A stretch of 64,000 nt of DNA from DASYQD01 sp963846495 (GTDB lineage Bacteria; Acidobacteriota; Thermoanaerobaculia; Multivoradales; JAIOJS01), in assembly GCA_963846495.1 (NCBI GenBank), contig CAWJWP010000024.1, forward strand, positions 186,001 to 250,000, read 5' to 3'. The position numbers were made by a program, and so were the translations under genes. Under the pieces are notes generated by a model that saw nothing but the letters and a program-made list of their open reading frames with translations, was not told where the DNA came from and searched no databases. Within the stretch, counting starts at the first letter, position 1. Every line of letters begins with the position of its first letter. Shown piece by piece: positions 22,144-31,235 of this stretch.

Positions 22144-24125
22144 AAGCCCTCGCCCTGGTGACCGCGCGCGAGCTGGGCGCCTACGCGCCGGCGTGGATCG
22201 CCGCTCTCGTCGCCGCGCTGCTGCCCTGGCTAGCGCCGCTCTTGCCCACCGCGGGAAGCCAACCGGCGGGCGAAGTGCGGATGATCACCGCGCTGGTGCT
22301 CGCCTCCCTGCTCGGGCTCTTGATGGCCGTCTTCGCCGGTGCCGGGGTGCTGGCGCGCGACTTAGGCGAAGGGCGAATGGGGTTCTTCCTCGCCCTGCCG
22401 CTGCGCGCCTGGACGATCTGGGCTGGGCGGCTCCTCGCCGCCGCGATCCTCGTCTACGCCACGCTCGCCGTCATCACCCTGCCGGCGGCCTTCGCGTCGG
22501 GCGAGCTGGCGCTGCGACGCGAGCTGCTGGCAGACATCGTCGAGCTGCCGTTCCTCGGTCCGCTGCAGGTCTGGAGCGGCGTGCTGCTGCTGCTCGCGCC
22601 CATCGTGCTCATCCTGCTTTCGCACCAGCTGGCGATGGGGCTGCGTAGCCGTTCGCCCTGGTTCGTGGTGGACCTGCTGGCGCTCGCGGCCGCCGGCCTG
22701 CTCACCGGCGGCGCAGCACTGCGCCTCGTCTCGGCCGGCGCGCCCAGCGAGCTGCTCATCGCCGGCGGCGCCGCCGGCACGATCGCGCTCGTCACCCTCA
22801 CCTTGGGCGGCGGCTTCGGCCTCGCGCGGGGCGGCACCTTGCTCGCGCGCGTCCACCGCGCGCAGGCGAGCGCGGTGGCGGCGGGCCTCCTCGTGGCCGC
22901 GTTCGCCGCCGTCGGCTTCACCCGCTGGGCCCTGGCAGTCGAGCCCGCTGATCTCGTGAGGGTCCATGCGGTCGCGGCCGCGCCGGCAGGACCGTGGGTC
23001 GCGGTGGTGGGCGACGTGCGGCGGCGGCCGAGCTACGCGCCCTGGCTCCTCACCGACCCGGCGACGGGTCGCTCGCTGCCGTTGTCGGTGGGCTTCCCCC
23101 ACCGCTACTTCGAGCTCGCCGCGGTGTCGCCGGTCGTCTTCACGGCCGACGGCCGCGGCGCGGTGTGGATGAGTCCCCAAGGCGGCAACTTCGCGGGTCC
23201 GCGCGAGCTGAACTGGATCGCGCTCGGACCGCGGCTACAGCAGGTGCCTACGGGCATCGCCGTCGCGAGCGCCTGGCAGACGGCGCTGCTGCCGGACGGC
23301 GACCGCCTTGCCGTCGCCGAGCCGCGTCGGCTCGCCGTCTGGTCCGAGCAGGGGCGACGCCTTCTCGTCGCCGCCGAGCTGCCGCGGGCGCAGCCGCACT
23401 GGCAGCAGCTACGCTGGCTGACGCCGGAGCGGCTGAGGCTGGCACGCATCGCGAACTCCGCTGGCGAGGCGCCCCGGTTGCAGGTCTGGGATCTCGAAGT
23501 TGGCGCGCGCCGGCTCGCGGCGCGGCTCGACCGGCCATTCGATGAGGCAGACTCCGCCGGCGCGGCGCTCTCTGCCGACGGCGCCCGGTTGCTGATCGTC
23601 CACGGTATGGCGGGCCGCGGCGGCGTCTCGCTCCTCAATGCGACGAACGGTGAGACGGTCGCCGAGCTCGCCGCGCCGGCGCGGACGGTTTGGGTAAGCG
23701 CCGGCTTCCTCGCCGGCGAGCGGGTGGTGGTGGTGACCGGGCAGGAGGGCCGACTGACGCTGCGTCTCTTCGCTCGCGACGGCGTGCTCGTTCGCGAGCT
23801 GCCGCTCGGCGCCGGCCGCTGGGCCTGGCTTGGCGCGCCGTGGAGTGTCGACGAGCTGCCCTTCACGGCCAACGTGCGCGCGTCTGCCCTTGTCCCGTCG
23901 CTGAGCTGGCAAGGGGAGCTCCGCGTCGCCGACCTCGCGACGGGCCGCGTGCGTGTGCTCGGCGGCCGGTTGGCGCCGATCGCCGGCGCTCACCCGTGGT
24001 CACCTGGCGACGACCGCGTCGCACCCGGCGTGCCGGCGACGCGCCTGTTCCACACCCACGACGGCGCCCTCGTGCGCGTCGACGACGCCGGCCGCCAGCA
24101 ACGCGTCCTGCCGCGGCCGTCCTGA
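22140..24125 (+). CDS. ABC-2 type permease fused to a large beta-rich extracytoplasmic domain
   Basis: A 661-aa protein. Residues 1-265 contain about six or seven hydrophobic helices in an ABC-2-like arrangement (LGAYAPAWIAALVAALLPWL first; AAGLLVAAFAAVGFTRWALA last). Residues about 270-661 are soluble and rich in short repeats such as LLPDGDRLAVAEPRRLAVWSEQGR and ALSADGARLLIVHG, recalling WD40/TolB-like propeller blades. The domain would lie outside the cytoplasm or in the periplasm. Together with the ATPase it forms a GntR-controlled exporter. The fused domain is unusual for YtrC-like permeases; its function is unknown. Confidence 0.72.
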   Translation: MKALALVTARELGAYAPAWIAALVAALLPWLAPLLPTAGSQPAGEVRMITALVLASLLGLLMAVFAGAGVLARDLGEGRMGFFLALPLRAWTIWAGRLLAAAILVYATLAVITLPAAFASGELALRRELLADIVELPFLGPLQVWSGVLLLLAPIVLILLSHQLAMGLRSRSPWFVVDLLALAAAGLLTGGAALRLVSAGAPSELLIAGGAAGTIALVTLTLGGGFGLARGGTLLARVHRAQASAVAAGLLVAAFAAVGFTRWALAVEPADLVRVHAVAAAPAGPWVAVVGDVRRRPSYAPWLLTDPATGRSLPLSVGFPHRYFELAAVSPVVFTADGRGAVWMSPQGGNFAGPRELNWIALGPRLQQVPTGIAVASAWQTALLPDGDRLAVAEPRRLAVWSEQGRRLLVAAELPRAQPHWQQLRWLTPERLRLARIANSAGEAPRLQVWDLEVGARRLAARLDRPFDEADSAGAALSADGARLLIVHGMAGRGGVSLLNATNGETVAELAAPARTVWVSAGFLAGERVVVVTGQEGRLTLRLFARDGVLVRELPLGAGRWAWLGAPWSVDELPFTANVRASALVPSLSWQGELRVADLATGRVRVLGGRLAPIAGAHPWSPGDDRVAPGVPATRLFHTHDGALVRVDDAGRQQRVLPRPS

Positions 24126-24187
24126 GCCAACGACCTCGAGCTCGATCACGATCTGATCCGTTCACGCCCCTCGAAGGAGATCCGTCC

Positions 24188-24700
24188 ATGCGCAGAACAT
24201 TGCCCGTTCTCGGTTTGCTCGCCGTCACCCTTGCCGGTCCCGCCGCCGCCGCGCCAGCCGCCGAAAAGGCCGACGCGCAACCCCAAAAGGACACCATCGT
24301 CGCCCTGCGCACGATCGGCACCGCTCTGTACACGTGGGCCGTCGACACCGCTGGCGAGCGCACCGCCGAGCCCGAAGCCGACAACCCGGGCGCGGAGGTC
24401 GCGACGGTTCGCTGGAGCGGATGCCCGGCGGCATCGTACGAGGAGGTCCAGCGTCTCCTCGTGCCGCAACACCTGGCGGAGGTGCCGCGCACCGACGGTT
24501 GGGGACATGCGCTCGAGTTCTGCGTCGACCCGAAGGGCGTGAGCAAGCACGGGCAGCGAGTGATCGGCGTGCGTAGCGCCGGGTCCGATGGCCGCTTCGA
24601 GGGCGACACCTACACGGTCGGCGCGTTCGACCCGGCGCAGGACCAGCACGACGTCGTTTGGATGGACGGCTACTTCCTGACCTGGCCGCAGAGGAAGTAG
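24188..24700 (+). CDS. Exported GspG-like (major pseudopilin-like) protein without prepilin signal
   Basis: A 170-aa protein with a Sec signal peptide (MRRTLPVLGLLAVTLAGPAAAA) and a soluble part. KDTIVALRTIGTALYTWAVDTAGE and then LVPQHLAEVPRTDGWGHALEF resemble the GspG globular region (a helix of sampled residues followed by P..DGWG). It lacks the class III prepilin leader and the hydrophobic N-terminal helix needed for pilus assembly, so it is probably a stand-alone periplasmic relative. Two cysteines (CPAAS and EFCVD) may form a disulfide. ATG 24,188 is preceded by GAAGGAGAT. Confidence 0.6.
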   Translation: MRRTLPVLGLLAVTLAGPAAAAPAAEKADAQPQKDTIVALRTIGTALYTWAVDTAGERTAEPEADNPGAEVATVRWSGCPAASYEEVQRLLVPQHLAEVPRTDGWGHALEFCVDPKGVSKHGQRVIGVRSAGSDGRFEGDTYTVGAFDPAQDQHDVVWMDGYFLTWPQRK

Positions 24701-24809
24701 CGGCGGCAGCATCGGAGCGGCGAGCGCCGCGAGCGGCGGCCCGCCAGCGAGCGCGCTGGCTAGCCGTGCCGGCGCGCCGTCGCGGCGACCCGCGGTAGGC
24801 TCCGGCGTC

Positions 24810-25343
24810 GTGCACCCGCTGCTGCCGTTCCCGGAAACGCCGACGCGGCTCGTGCTGGCGCTCGTCGGCCTGGCGCTGCTCGTCGCCGGCCGGCGGCTTT
24901 TTTGGCTGGCGGTGGGCGTGCTGGGGTTCATCGCCGGCTACCAGGCGATGGAGCGCTGGGGCTCGGGCCTGCCGCCGCTGGCGACCATCGTCGTCGCCAT
25001 CGCCGTCGGCATCGTCGGCCTCGTGCTCGCCATCGTCGTGCAGAAGGTGGCGGTGGCGCTCGCCGGCTTCTTCCTCGGCGTCGTGCTCGCCAGCCTGTTG
25101 CTGCCGGCCCTCGGCCTCGGCCTCAGCGCCGCGGCGAGCGGCCTCGTCGTCTTCGCCGCCGGCTTGGTGATGGCGTTCGTCGCACTCGGTGTCTTCTCGC
25201 TGGCGCTTGTCGTGCTCACCGCCGGCGCCGGCGCCGCGCTGCTGGTGCAGGCGATCGCGCCGCCCGATCCGTGGGGACTGGCGCTGCTCGCCGTCTTGTG
25301 GGTCGTGGGAGTTGTCGTGCAGCGGCGGCGCACGGCGAAATAG
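24810..25343 (+). CDS. Multi-spanning membrane protein (DUF4203/TMEM198-like)
   Basis: A 177-aa protein that is almost entirely hydrophobic, with about six to seven predicted transmembrane helices rich in Gly, Ala, Val and Leu. The repeated small-residue helices (VAIAVGIVGLVLAIVVQK, FFLGVVLASLLLPALGLGL) resemble DUF4203. It starts with GTG 24,810 and ends with RRRTAK on the presumed cytoplasmic side. No catalytic motif is visible. yhbY begins 20 nt downstream. Confidence 0.6.
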   Translation: MHPLLPFPETPTRLVLALVGLALLVAGRRLFWLAVGVLGFIAGYQAMERWGSGLPPLATIVVAIAVGIVGLVLAIVVQKVAVALAGFFLGVVLASLLLPALGLGLSAAASGLVVFAAGLVMAFVALGVFSLALVVLTAGAGAALLVQAIAPPDPWGLALLAVLWVVGVVVQRRRTAK

Positions 25344-25363
25344 CGGCTGCTACAGTCTCGCGC

Positions 25364-25666
25364 ATGGTTCCTGCCCTCACTTCCGCCGAGCGCCGCCGCT
25401 TGCGGGCGGAGGCGCATACGCTCTCGCCCGTCGTGCAGGTCGGCCGTCACGGCCTTTCCGATTCTTTCGTCGCCGAGCTCGACCGCGCGTTGCTGAGCCA
25501 CGAGCTGGTCAAGGTGCGGATGCGCGGCGAGCGCACCGAGCGCGCCGCCGAGCTCGACCAAGTGAGCAGCCGGCTGCAGTGCGCGGTCGTCGGCACGGTG
25601 GGCTCGGTCGCCATCCTCTACCGGCCGGCGCCGGACGAAGACGACGCCGTCGAGGTGCAGTCGTGA
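25364..25666 (+). CDS. yhbY: YhbY/CRM-domain RNA-binding protein
   Basis: A 100-aa single CRM domain protein associated with 50S ribosome assembly. It follows the family pattern: LTSAERRRLRAEAHTLSPVVQVGRHGLSDSFVAELDRALLSHELVKVRM, with the GxxG loop GRHG in the RNA-binding face. The length equals that of stand-alone YhbY. The stop overlaps the GTG start of the next gene (GTGA). Confidence 0.92.
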   Translation: MVPALTSAERRRLRAEAHTLSPVVQVGRHGLSDSFVAELDRALLSHELVKVRMRGERTERAAELDQVSSRLQCAVVGTVGSVAILYRPAPDEDDAVEVQS

Positions 25667-26646
25667 GTCGTGCCACCGCCGCTGCGCTGTGCGCGCTCGG
25701 GCTCGTCCTCGCCGCGACGGGCTGCGCGCGCACCGCCGAGAACGAGCAGGCGGCCGCGACACCTGCGGTCACGACACCGCCGGCAGCGAGCGGAGAGCAA
25801 GCGATGAGCGCCGATCACCAAGCCGCCGTCGAAGCGTGGCGCAGCAAGCGGCTCGAGCGTCTCACCGCGCCGGAGGGTTGGCTCACCCTCGTCGGCCTCG
25901 AGTGGCTCGACGAAGGCGACAACGAGCTCGGCAGCGCGCCCGACGCCGACGTGCGCTTCCCGCTGCGCGCGCCGCCACGTCTCGCCACCATCACGCGCCA
26001 TGGCGAGAAGATGACGCTCAAGCCCGCCGCGGGCGCCAAGCTCACCGTCGACGACAAGCCGGTGACGGCGCCGATCGAGCTGGCGAGCGACGCCCAGGGC
26101 GAGCCGACGATCGTCGAGCTCGACGCGATCTCGTTCTACGTCATCCACCGCGGCGACCGCTGGGCGGTGCGCATCAAGGACGGCGAGAGCCCCGTGCGCA
26201 CCGGCTTCCAGGGCCTCGAGTACTACCCGCTGCGCGCAGACTGGCGCGTGGAGGCGCGCTTCGAGCCGGCGCCGAAGGGCACGACGATCCCGGTGCCCAA
26301 CATCCTCGGCACGATCGACGACTCACCCTCGCAGGGCAACGTCGTCTTCGCGCGCGACGGGCAGGAGGTGCGGGTCCAGGCGATCGACGAGGGAGACGGA
26401 CGGCTGTTCCTCGTCTTCGGCGACCAGACCAACGGCAAGGGCACCTACGGCGGCGGCCGTTTCGTCTACGCCGCGCCGCCGGAGCCCGGCCAAACGACGG
26501 TGGTCGTCGACTTCAACCAGGCCTACAACCCGCCCTGCGTGTTCACGCCCTACGCGACGTGTCCGTTGCCGCCGAAGGGGAACAAGTTGCCCTTCCCGGT
26601 CGAGGCGGGCGAGAAGCTCTGGGCCGGCTACCACCACGAGGGGTAG
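25663..26646 (+). CDS. DUF1684 family lipoprotein
   Basis: A 327-aa exported protein. The N-terminus has a lipobox (VLAATGCAR, Cys near residue 20), so the mature protein is membrane-anchored. The body matches DUF1684: AVEAWRSKRLERLTAPEGWLTLVGLEWLDEG, then FQGLEYYPLRADWRVEARFEP, and a conserved tail GGGRFVYA..., VVDFNQAYNPPCVFTPYATCPLPP. The family has no established biochemical role. GTG 25,663 is chosen because it provides the signal sequence and overlaps the yhbY stop. Confidence 0.85.
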   Translation: MSRATAAALCALGLVLAATGCARTAENEQAAATPAVTTPPAASGEQAMSADHQAAVEAWRSKRLERLTAPEGWLTLVGLEWLDEGDNELGSAPDADVRFPLRAPPRLATITRHGEKMTLKPAAGAKLTVDDKPVTAPIELASDAQGEPTIVELDAISFYVIHRGDRWAVRIKDGESPVRTGFQGLEYYPLRADWRVEARFEPAPKGTTIPVPNILGTIDDSPSQGNVVFARDGQEVRVQAIDEGDGRLFLVFGDQTNGKGTYGGGRFVYAAPPEPGQTTVVVDFNQAYNPPCVFTPYATCPLPPKGNKLPFPVEAGEKLWAGYHHEG

Positions 26647-26833
26647 CGCCGGCGACGGGCGGCGTAGTAACGCCCAGTCATCGAATCGCGCCGGTTCTCG
26701 CACGCGAGCAGACGCCGCGTGTGTGGCGCCGGCCCATGGCGTATTGACATAACGGCGCTCGCGCGAGTAGCGTTCTCCCGTCGCTCACGCATTAGACGAG
26801 GCAGAGACCGGCATTCCTTCACCGAGGTCCCGC

Positions 26834-29218
26834 ATGCTCACGACCGTCCGCTGCCGCTTCCTTCGTCGCCCGCGCCGCCGCGTGCTCTCGCTCGCGCTCT
26901 TCGTGCTCGTCGCGGCGCTCGCCGCGGCTCCGGTATCCGCCGTCCTCCAGCCGAGCGGCCCCGAGGTGGTCCTCGACTCCGGGCCGGGCACGAGCTGTCT
27001 CGGCGGCAGCCCGGACGTCGCCGCCCTCTCCGGCGGCGGCTTCGTGGTCTCCTGGATCGCCGATGACGGCGTCTGGGTGCGGCGGCTCGACGCCTTCGGC
27101 GCCGTCGTCGCGCCAGGCGCGCTGGTGGCGCCGGGCAACGTGACGCACGCCAAGGTCGCCGCCCTGCCCGACGGCGGCTTCGCGCTCGCCTGGTTCGACG
27201 CGGCAGCGAGCCGCATCCGGCTCCTCCGCTTCGACGCGGCAGGCCCGGGCGGGCCGCCGCAGGACGTGGCTCCCATCCTGCCGCCGCCGCCCAGCAATGT
27301 CGGTCCCGTGGAAGGCCTCGACGTCGCCGCACTCGACAATGGTGACGTCATCGTTGTGTGGGCCCAAGGGGCGCTGGTGCTCTCGCGGAGGGTCGGCCAG
27401 CCCGGGCTTCCCTTGCCGTCGATCGTGGTGGTCGTCGATTACACCCTCGAGCCCGAGAACGGCGTCCCCATCGATCCCGTCGTCGTCATCACCGCCGACG
27501 GCAGCGAGCTCGTCGCCTGGACGCGGTTCCAGCCGATCACCTTCGTCGACCCGCGGCGCACCGGCGCCATCGAGGCGCGGCGGCTGAGCCTAAACCCCAA
27601 CGCCGGCCTGCCTGCTCCCGCTCCCTTTCTCATCGTCTCCACTGGACGCCATCCCGCCCTCGCGCCTGCCGCCGACGGTGGCTTTCTCATCGCCTGGTCG
27701 GGAGTCGTCAACCCGCAGGCGGCGGGACCGCTGCAGCGCGAAGGGGTGCTGGCGCAGGGCTTCGGCCCCGGCGACGTTCCGCGGGGGCCTGATTTGGGAC
27801 CGGGCGGGCCGTTCGGCGATCCGCTCGGTCCGCAGCAGATCGACAGCGGCGAGTGGCACTGGCAGGACATCGGCGGCACGGTGGCGACCGCGCGCGGCGA
27901 TCACTTCGTCGTGGGTTGGGTGGGAACGCCGACGCTGGTCGCCCCGCAACCCCCGCTATCGCCGCCGAGGGTGCAGCTGCGCGAGGTCGACCTCCTGGCC
28001 CTATCCCTCGGCGCGGTGATCGACGCCTTGCCCGATCCCCGCGACTACTACGGCCAGACGACACCGGCGCTCGCCGCCAACGCGCTGGGACGGGTAGAGG
28101 TCGTCTGGGGCACGGCCGACAACCCGCTCGTCGGCGCTCCCCCCGAGTGCCTGCGGCGGGTGCGCGCGCAGGCGTTCGCGGGCCCGTGCGAGGACAGCGG
28201 TGAGACGGTGTGCGTGCAGGGAGGCCGCTTCCAGCTGAGCCTCGCCTTCGCGGACCCTCGCGGCGGGACCGGCGCCGCCGGCATCGGTCGCCCCGTCCGT
28301 TTGACCGGCGACACCGCCTACTTCTGGTTCTTCGCTCCCGGCAACGTCGAGGTGGTGGTCAAGGTGATCGACGGCCGCGGGCTCAACGGGCATTTCTGGG
28401 TCTTCTACGGCGGCTTGACCGATCTCGGCTTCTCGCTGCTCGTACGCGACACCGTCACCGGCCAGACCCGTGCTTTCACCAATCCGCCGGGCACGATGGC
28501 GAGCCGCGGCGTCACCGATGCCTTCCCGCCGCCGGCCGCTGCGAGCGCGAGCGGCGACGTCGAGCTCTACGCGCTGCGCAGCTTCGGGCTCGTGCGCGAC
28601 GCGTTCCCCGCGTCAGGCGACGGCAGCGCAGCGACTGCGGCGCCGCGCGCGGCCGCGCCCGCCTCGCAATTCACCGACCCCAACAGTCCCTTCGGCCCCT
28701 GCACGCCGGTAGGTGGCATACCGACCATCCTGCGCCCCGGCCTCTGCCTCACCGGCCGCCGCTTCGAGGTGGAAGCGAGCTGGCGCGACTTCGCGGGCCG
28801 CACCGGTCACGCCGAGGGCGTGCCGCTCGCCGCCGGCGACGACAGCGGCTACTTCTGGTTCTTCGAGCCCAACAACGTCGAGCTGATGGTCAAGGTGCTC
28901 GACGGGCGCTTCGTCAACGGCAAGTTCTGGGTCTTCTACGCCGCGCTCAGCAACGTCGAGTACGACCTGCGCGTGCGCCATGTCTTCGGCAACGGCCAGG
29001 CGAGCTACCACAACCCGAGCGGCGAGTTCGCCAGCCGCGGCGACACCGGAGCGCTCACCCCGCCGACCACCTGCGGCTGCCCGGCGGTCGTCGACCCGGT
29101 CTGCGGTCTCGACGGGCGGACCTACAACAACGCCTGCGAGGCCCAATGCTTCGGCTGGGTGGGCGTCTGGTACCACTGCGCCTGCGGCACCTGCGAGCCG
29201 CCGCCACCGCCGCCCTGA
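26834..29218 (+). CDS. Secreted protein with two FWFF modules and a C-terminal Kazal domain
   Basis: A 794-aa exported protein. A twin-Arg-rich signal peptide (about 1-37) is followed by repeated beta segments of the form 'ALPDGGFALAWFD' (40-440), like secreted repeat-propeller proteins. Two homologous roughly 95-residue modules follow (about 458-560 and 635-740), each containing CxxGGRF or CLTGRRF, YFWFF, NVE, VKV-DGR and FWVFY. The end is a Kazal-type motif, CPAVVDPVCGLDGRTYNNACEAQC (about 752-775), with Pro-rich tail. Kazal domains inhibit serine proteases. A TTGACA at 26,744-26,749 may be its -35. Confidence 0.8.
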   Translation: MLTTVRCRFLRRPRRRVLSLALFVLVAALAAAPVSAVLQPSGPEVVLDSGPGTSCLGGSPDVAALSGGGFVVSWIADDGVWVRRLDAFGAVVAPGALVAPGNVTHAKVAALPDGGFALAWFDAAASRIRLLRFDAAGPGGPPQDVAPILPPPPSNVGPVEGLDVAALDNGDVIVVWAQGALVLSRRVGQPGLPLPSIVVVVDYTLEPENGVPIDPVVVITADGSELVAWTRFQPITFVDPRRTGAIEARRLSLNPNAGLPAPAPFLIVSTGRHPALAPAADGGFLIAWSGVVNPQAAGPLQREGVLAQGFGPGDVPRGPDLGPGGPFGDPLGPQQIDSGEWHWQDIGGTVATARGDHFVVGWVGTPTLVAPQPPLSPPRVQLREVDLLALSLGAVIDALPDPRDYYGQTTPALAANALGRVEVVWGTADNPLVGAPPECLRRVRAQAFAGPCEDSGETVCVQGGRFQLSLAFADPRGGTGAAGIGRPVRLTGDTAYFWFFAPGNVEVVVKVIDGRGLNGHFWVFYGGLTDLGFSLLVRDTVTGQTRAFTNPPGTMASRGVTDAFPPPAAASASGDVELYALRSFGLVRDAFPASGDGSAATAAPRAAAPASQFTDPNSPFGPCTPVGGIPTILRPGLCLTGRRFEVEASWRDFAGRTGHAEGVPLAAGDDSGYFWFFEPNNVELMVKVLDGRFVNGKFWVFYAALSNVEYDLRVRHVFGNGQASYHNPSGEFASRGDTGALTPPTTCGCPAVVDPVCGLDGRTYNNACEAQCFGWVGVWYHCACGTCEPPPPPP

Positions 29219-29244
29219 GCGACGCGCCCGCCGCGAGCGCCGGG

Positions 29245-30114
29245 CTACTTCTTCTCGTACGGGATCCCCAGCGCCCGCGGCGGCCGCGACTTGCCGATGA
29301 AGCCGGCGAGCACGACGAGGGTGAGCACGTAGGGGATCATCTGGATGAACTGCACCGGCACCCGCGAGACGCCCTGCATCTGGATCGACAGCGCCTCGGC
29401 GGCGCCGAAGAGCAGGCAGGCGAGCATCGTCGGCACCGGCCGCCAGTTGCCGAAGATGAGCGCGGCGAGGGCGATGAAGCCGCGGCCCGCCGACATGTTG
29501 CGGGTGAAGAGCGACGCCGCCCCGATCGACAGGTAGGCGCCGCCGATGGCGGCGAGCGCTCCCGAGAGCATCACGCCCAGGTAGCGCACGCGTGAGACGT
29601 CGACGCCGGCGGTGTCGGCCGCCTCCGGGTTCTCGCCCACTGCGCGCACGCGGAGGCCGAAGCGGGTGCGGTCGAGCACGTACCAGGAGAGCGGCACCAG
29701 CGCGAAGGCGAGCACCATCGGCGGCAGCGGCAACAGCTGGTCCTTGGGCAGCTGCGGCGTAGCGCCGGTGGAGGCGAAGAGCGCCCCGGCGAGGAGCTGC
29801 GGCAGGCCGAGGAAGACGATGTTGAGCGCCGTCCCGCTGACCACCTGGTCGGCGCGGAAGCGGATGCAGGCGACGCCGTGGACGAGCGACACCAGGATGC
29901 CGGCGACGATCGCCGCCAGCAGGCCGAGCCACGGGTTGCCGGTGTAGTGCGTCACCGTGGCGGCAGTGAAGGCGCCGGCGAGCAGCAGCGCCTCGAGCGC
30001 GATGTTGATGACACCCGAGCGCTCCGAGTAGAGCCCGCCGAGCGCGGCGAGCAGCAGCGGCGTCGCCAGCCGCAGCGCGGAGAGCAGGAACGCGATGGTG
30101 AGGATTTGGCTCAT
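29245..30114 (-). CDS. Nucleoside-type ABC importer permease (NupQ/YufQ-like)
   Basis: A 289-aa inner-membrane permease with eight to ten hydrophobic helices. It carries the BPD_transp_2 family hallmarks: GLYSERSGVINIALEALLLAGAF near the N-terminus and RAVGENPEAADTAGVDV in the cytoplasmic EAA-like loop. It is last of a four-gene minus-strand importer unit (BMP lipoprotein, ATPase, permease 1, permease 2). Homologs carry purine nucleosides or other small solutes. ATG at 30,114 lies 16 nt after permease 1. Confidence 0.9.
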   Translation of the reverse strand: MSQILTIAFLLSALRLATPLLLAALGGLYSERSGVINIALEALLLAGAFTAATVTHYTGNPWLGLLAAIVAGILVSLVHGVACIRFRADQVVSGTALNIVFLGLPQLLAGALFASTGATPQLPKDQLLPLPPMVLAFALVPLSWYVLDRTRFGLRVRAVGENPEAADTAGVDVSRVRYLGVMLSGALAAIGGAYLSIGAASLFTRNMSAGRGFIALAALIFGNWRPVPTMLACLLFGAAEALSIQMQGVSRVPVQFIQMIPYVLTLVVLAGFIGKSRPPRALGIPYEKK

Positions 30115-30130
30115 CGGCGGCGGCGCGCGG

Positions 30131-31201
30131 TCAGGCGCGCGCGGCCCTCCTCCGCGCCCGCGCCGCGAAGCGGTCGCGGAACAGCGCCTCGGCGGCGACG
30201 AAGAGGATGATCAAACCCTGGAGCACCATCACCAGGTCCTTCGACACGTGCTCGGTGAAGATGTCGACGAAGAGCCCGCCGCGCAACAGCGCACCGAAGA
30301 GGAGCGACGCCACGACCACGCCCACCGGGTGATTGCGGCCGAGCAGCGCCACCGCGATGCCGGTGAAGCCGTAGCCCGCCGAGAAGCTGTCGTAGTAGCG
30401 GTAGCGGTAACCGAGCACCTCGTTGATCGCCACGAGCCCGGCGAGCGCGCCGGAGAGCGCCATCGCCAGCACCACCTGCCGCCCCGTCGCGATGCCGCCG
30501 TACTGCGCCGCCTGCGGGCTGGCGCCGGTGGCGCGGATTTCGTACCCCCAGCGCGTGCGCCAGAGGAAGAGATAGACGAGCACGCAGACGACGAGGGCGA
30601 TGGGGAACGCCAGGTTCGCCGGGATGCGCTCCGGGAAGCCGGGCAGGAAGCGGCCGAGCCGCGCGATGTGCGCGCCCTCGCCGATCGGCACCGTCTCGAG
30701 GATGGGATCGCCGACGGGCTTGTAGTGGTACTGGGTGAAGTAGCTCGCCAGCGCCACCGCCACGAAGTTGAGCATGATGGTGGTGATCACTTCGTGCGCG
30801 CCGAAGCGCGCCTTGAGCACGCCGGGCACCGCTCCCCACACGCCGCCGGCGAGGATGGCGGCGAGGAAGCAGAGCGGCAGCAGCGCGAAGGCCGGCAGCT
30901 GCGCCAGCTCGATGCCCACCCAGGCGGTGGCGAAGGCAGCGATCGTCAGCTGCCCCTCGGCCCCGATGTTGAGCAGGCCGCAGCGGAACGCCACCGCCAC
31001 CGCGAGGCCGGTGAAGATGAGCGGCGTGGCGTAGAAGAGCGTGTAGCCGATGCCGTCGGGCCAGGTGAGGGCGCTGCCGATGAGCAACGCGTAGGTGCGC
31101 AGCGGGTCGTCGCCGACGGCGAGCACCAGCACGCCGCCGACGAGGAACGCCGCGACCACCGCGGCGAGCGGGAAGGCGAGCTCGCGGAGCGCCTTCCTCA
31201 C
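30131..31201 (-). CDS. Nucleoside-type ABC importer permease (NupP/YufP-like)
   Basis: A 356-aa permease paired with the following one. It shows FRCGLLNIGAEGQLTIAAFA, a hallmark of this subfamily, the ANF...AHEVITTIMLNFVA segment and the cytoplasmic loop EIRATGASPQAAQYGGI. About ten membrane helices are predicted. GTG at the complement of 31,201 is preferred over internal starts because it gives a positively charged N-terminus (MRKALRELAF) before the first helix. It follows the ATPase by 34 nt. Confidence 0.9.
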   Translation of the reverse strand: MRKALRELAFPLAAVVAAFLVGGVLVLAVGDDPLRTYALLIGSALTWPDGIGYTLFYATPLIFTGLAVAVAFRCGLLNIGAEGQLTIAAFATAWVGIELAQLPAFALLPLCFLAAILAGGVWGAVPGVLKARFGAHEVITTIMLNFVAVALASYFTQYHYKPVGDPILETVPIGEGAHIARLGRFLPGFPERIPANLAFPIALVVCVLVYLFLWRTRWGYEIRATGASPQAAQYGGIATGRQVVLAMALSGALAGLVAINEVLGYRYRYYDSFSAGYGFTGIAVALLGRNHPVGVVVASLLFGALLRGGLFVDIFTEHVSKDLVMVLQGLIILFVAAEALFRDRFAARARRRAARA

Positions 31202-31235
31202 GGCGTCACCGCCGCCGGCGAAAGCGCGGCGCCGG

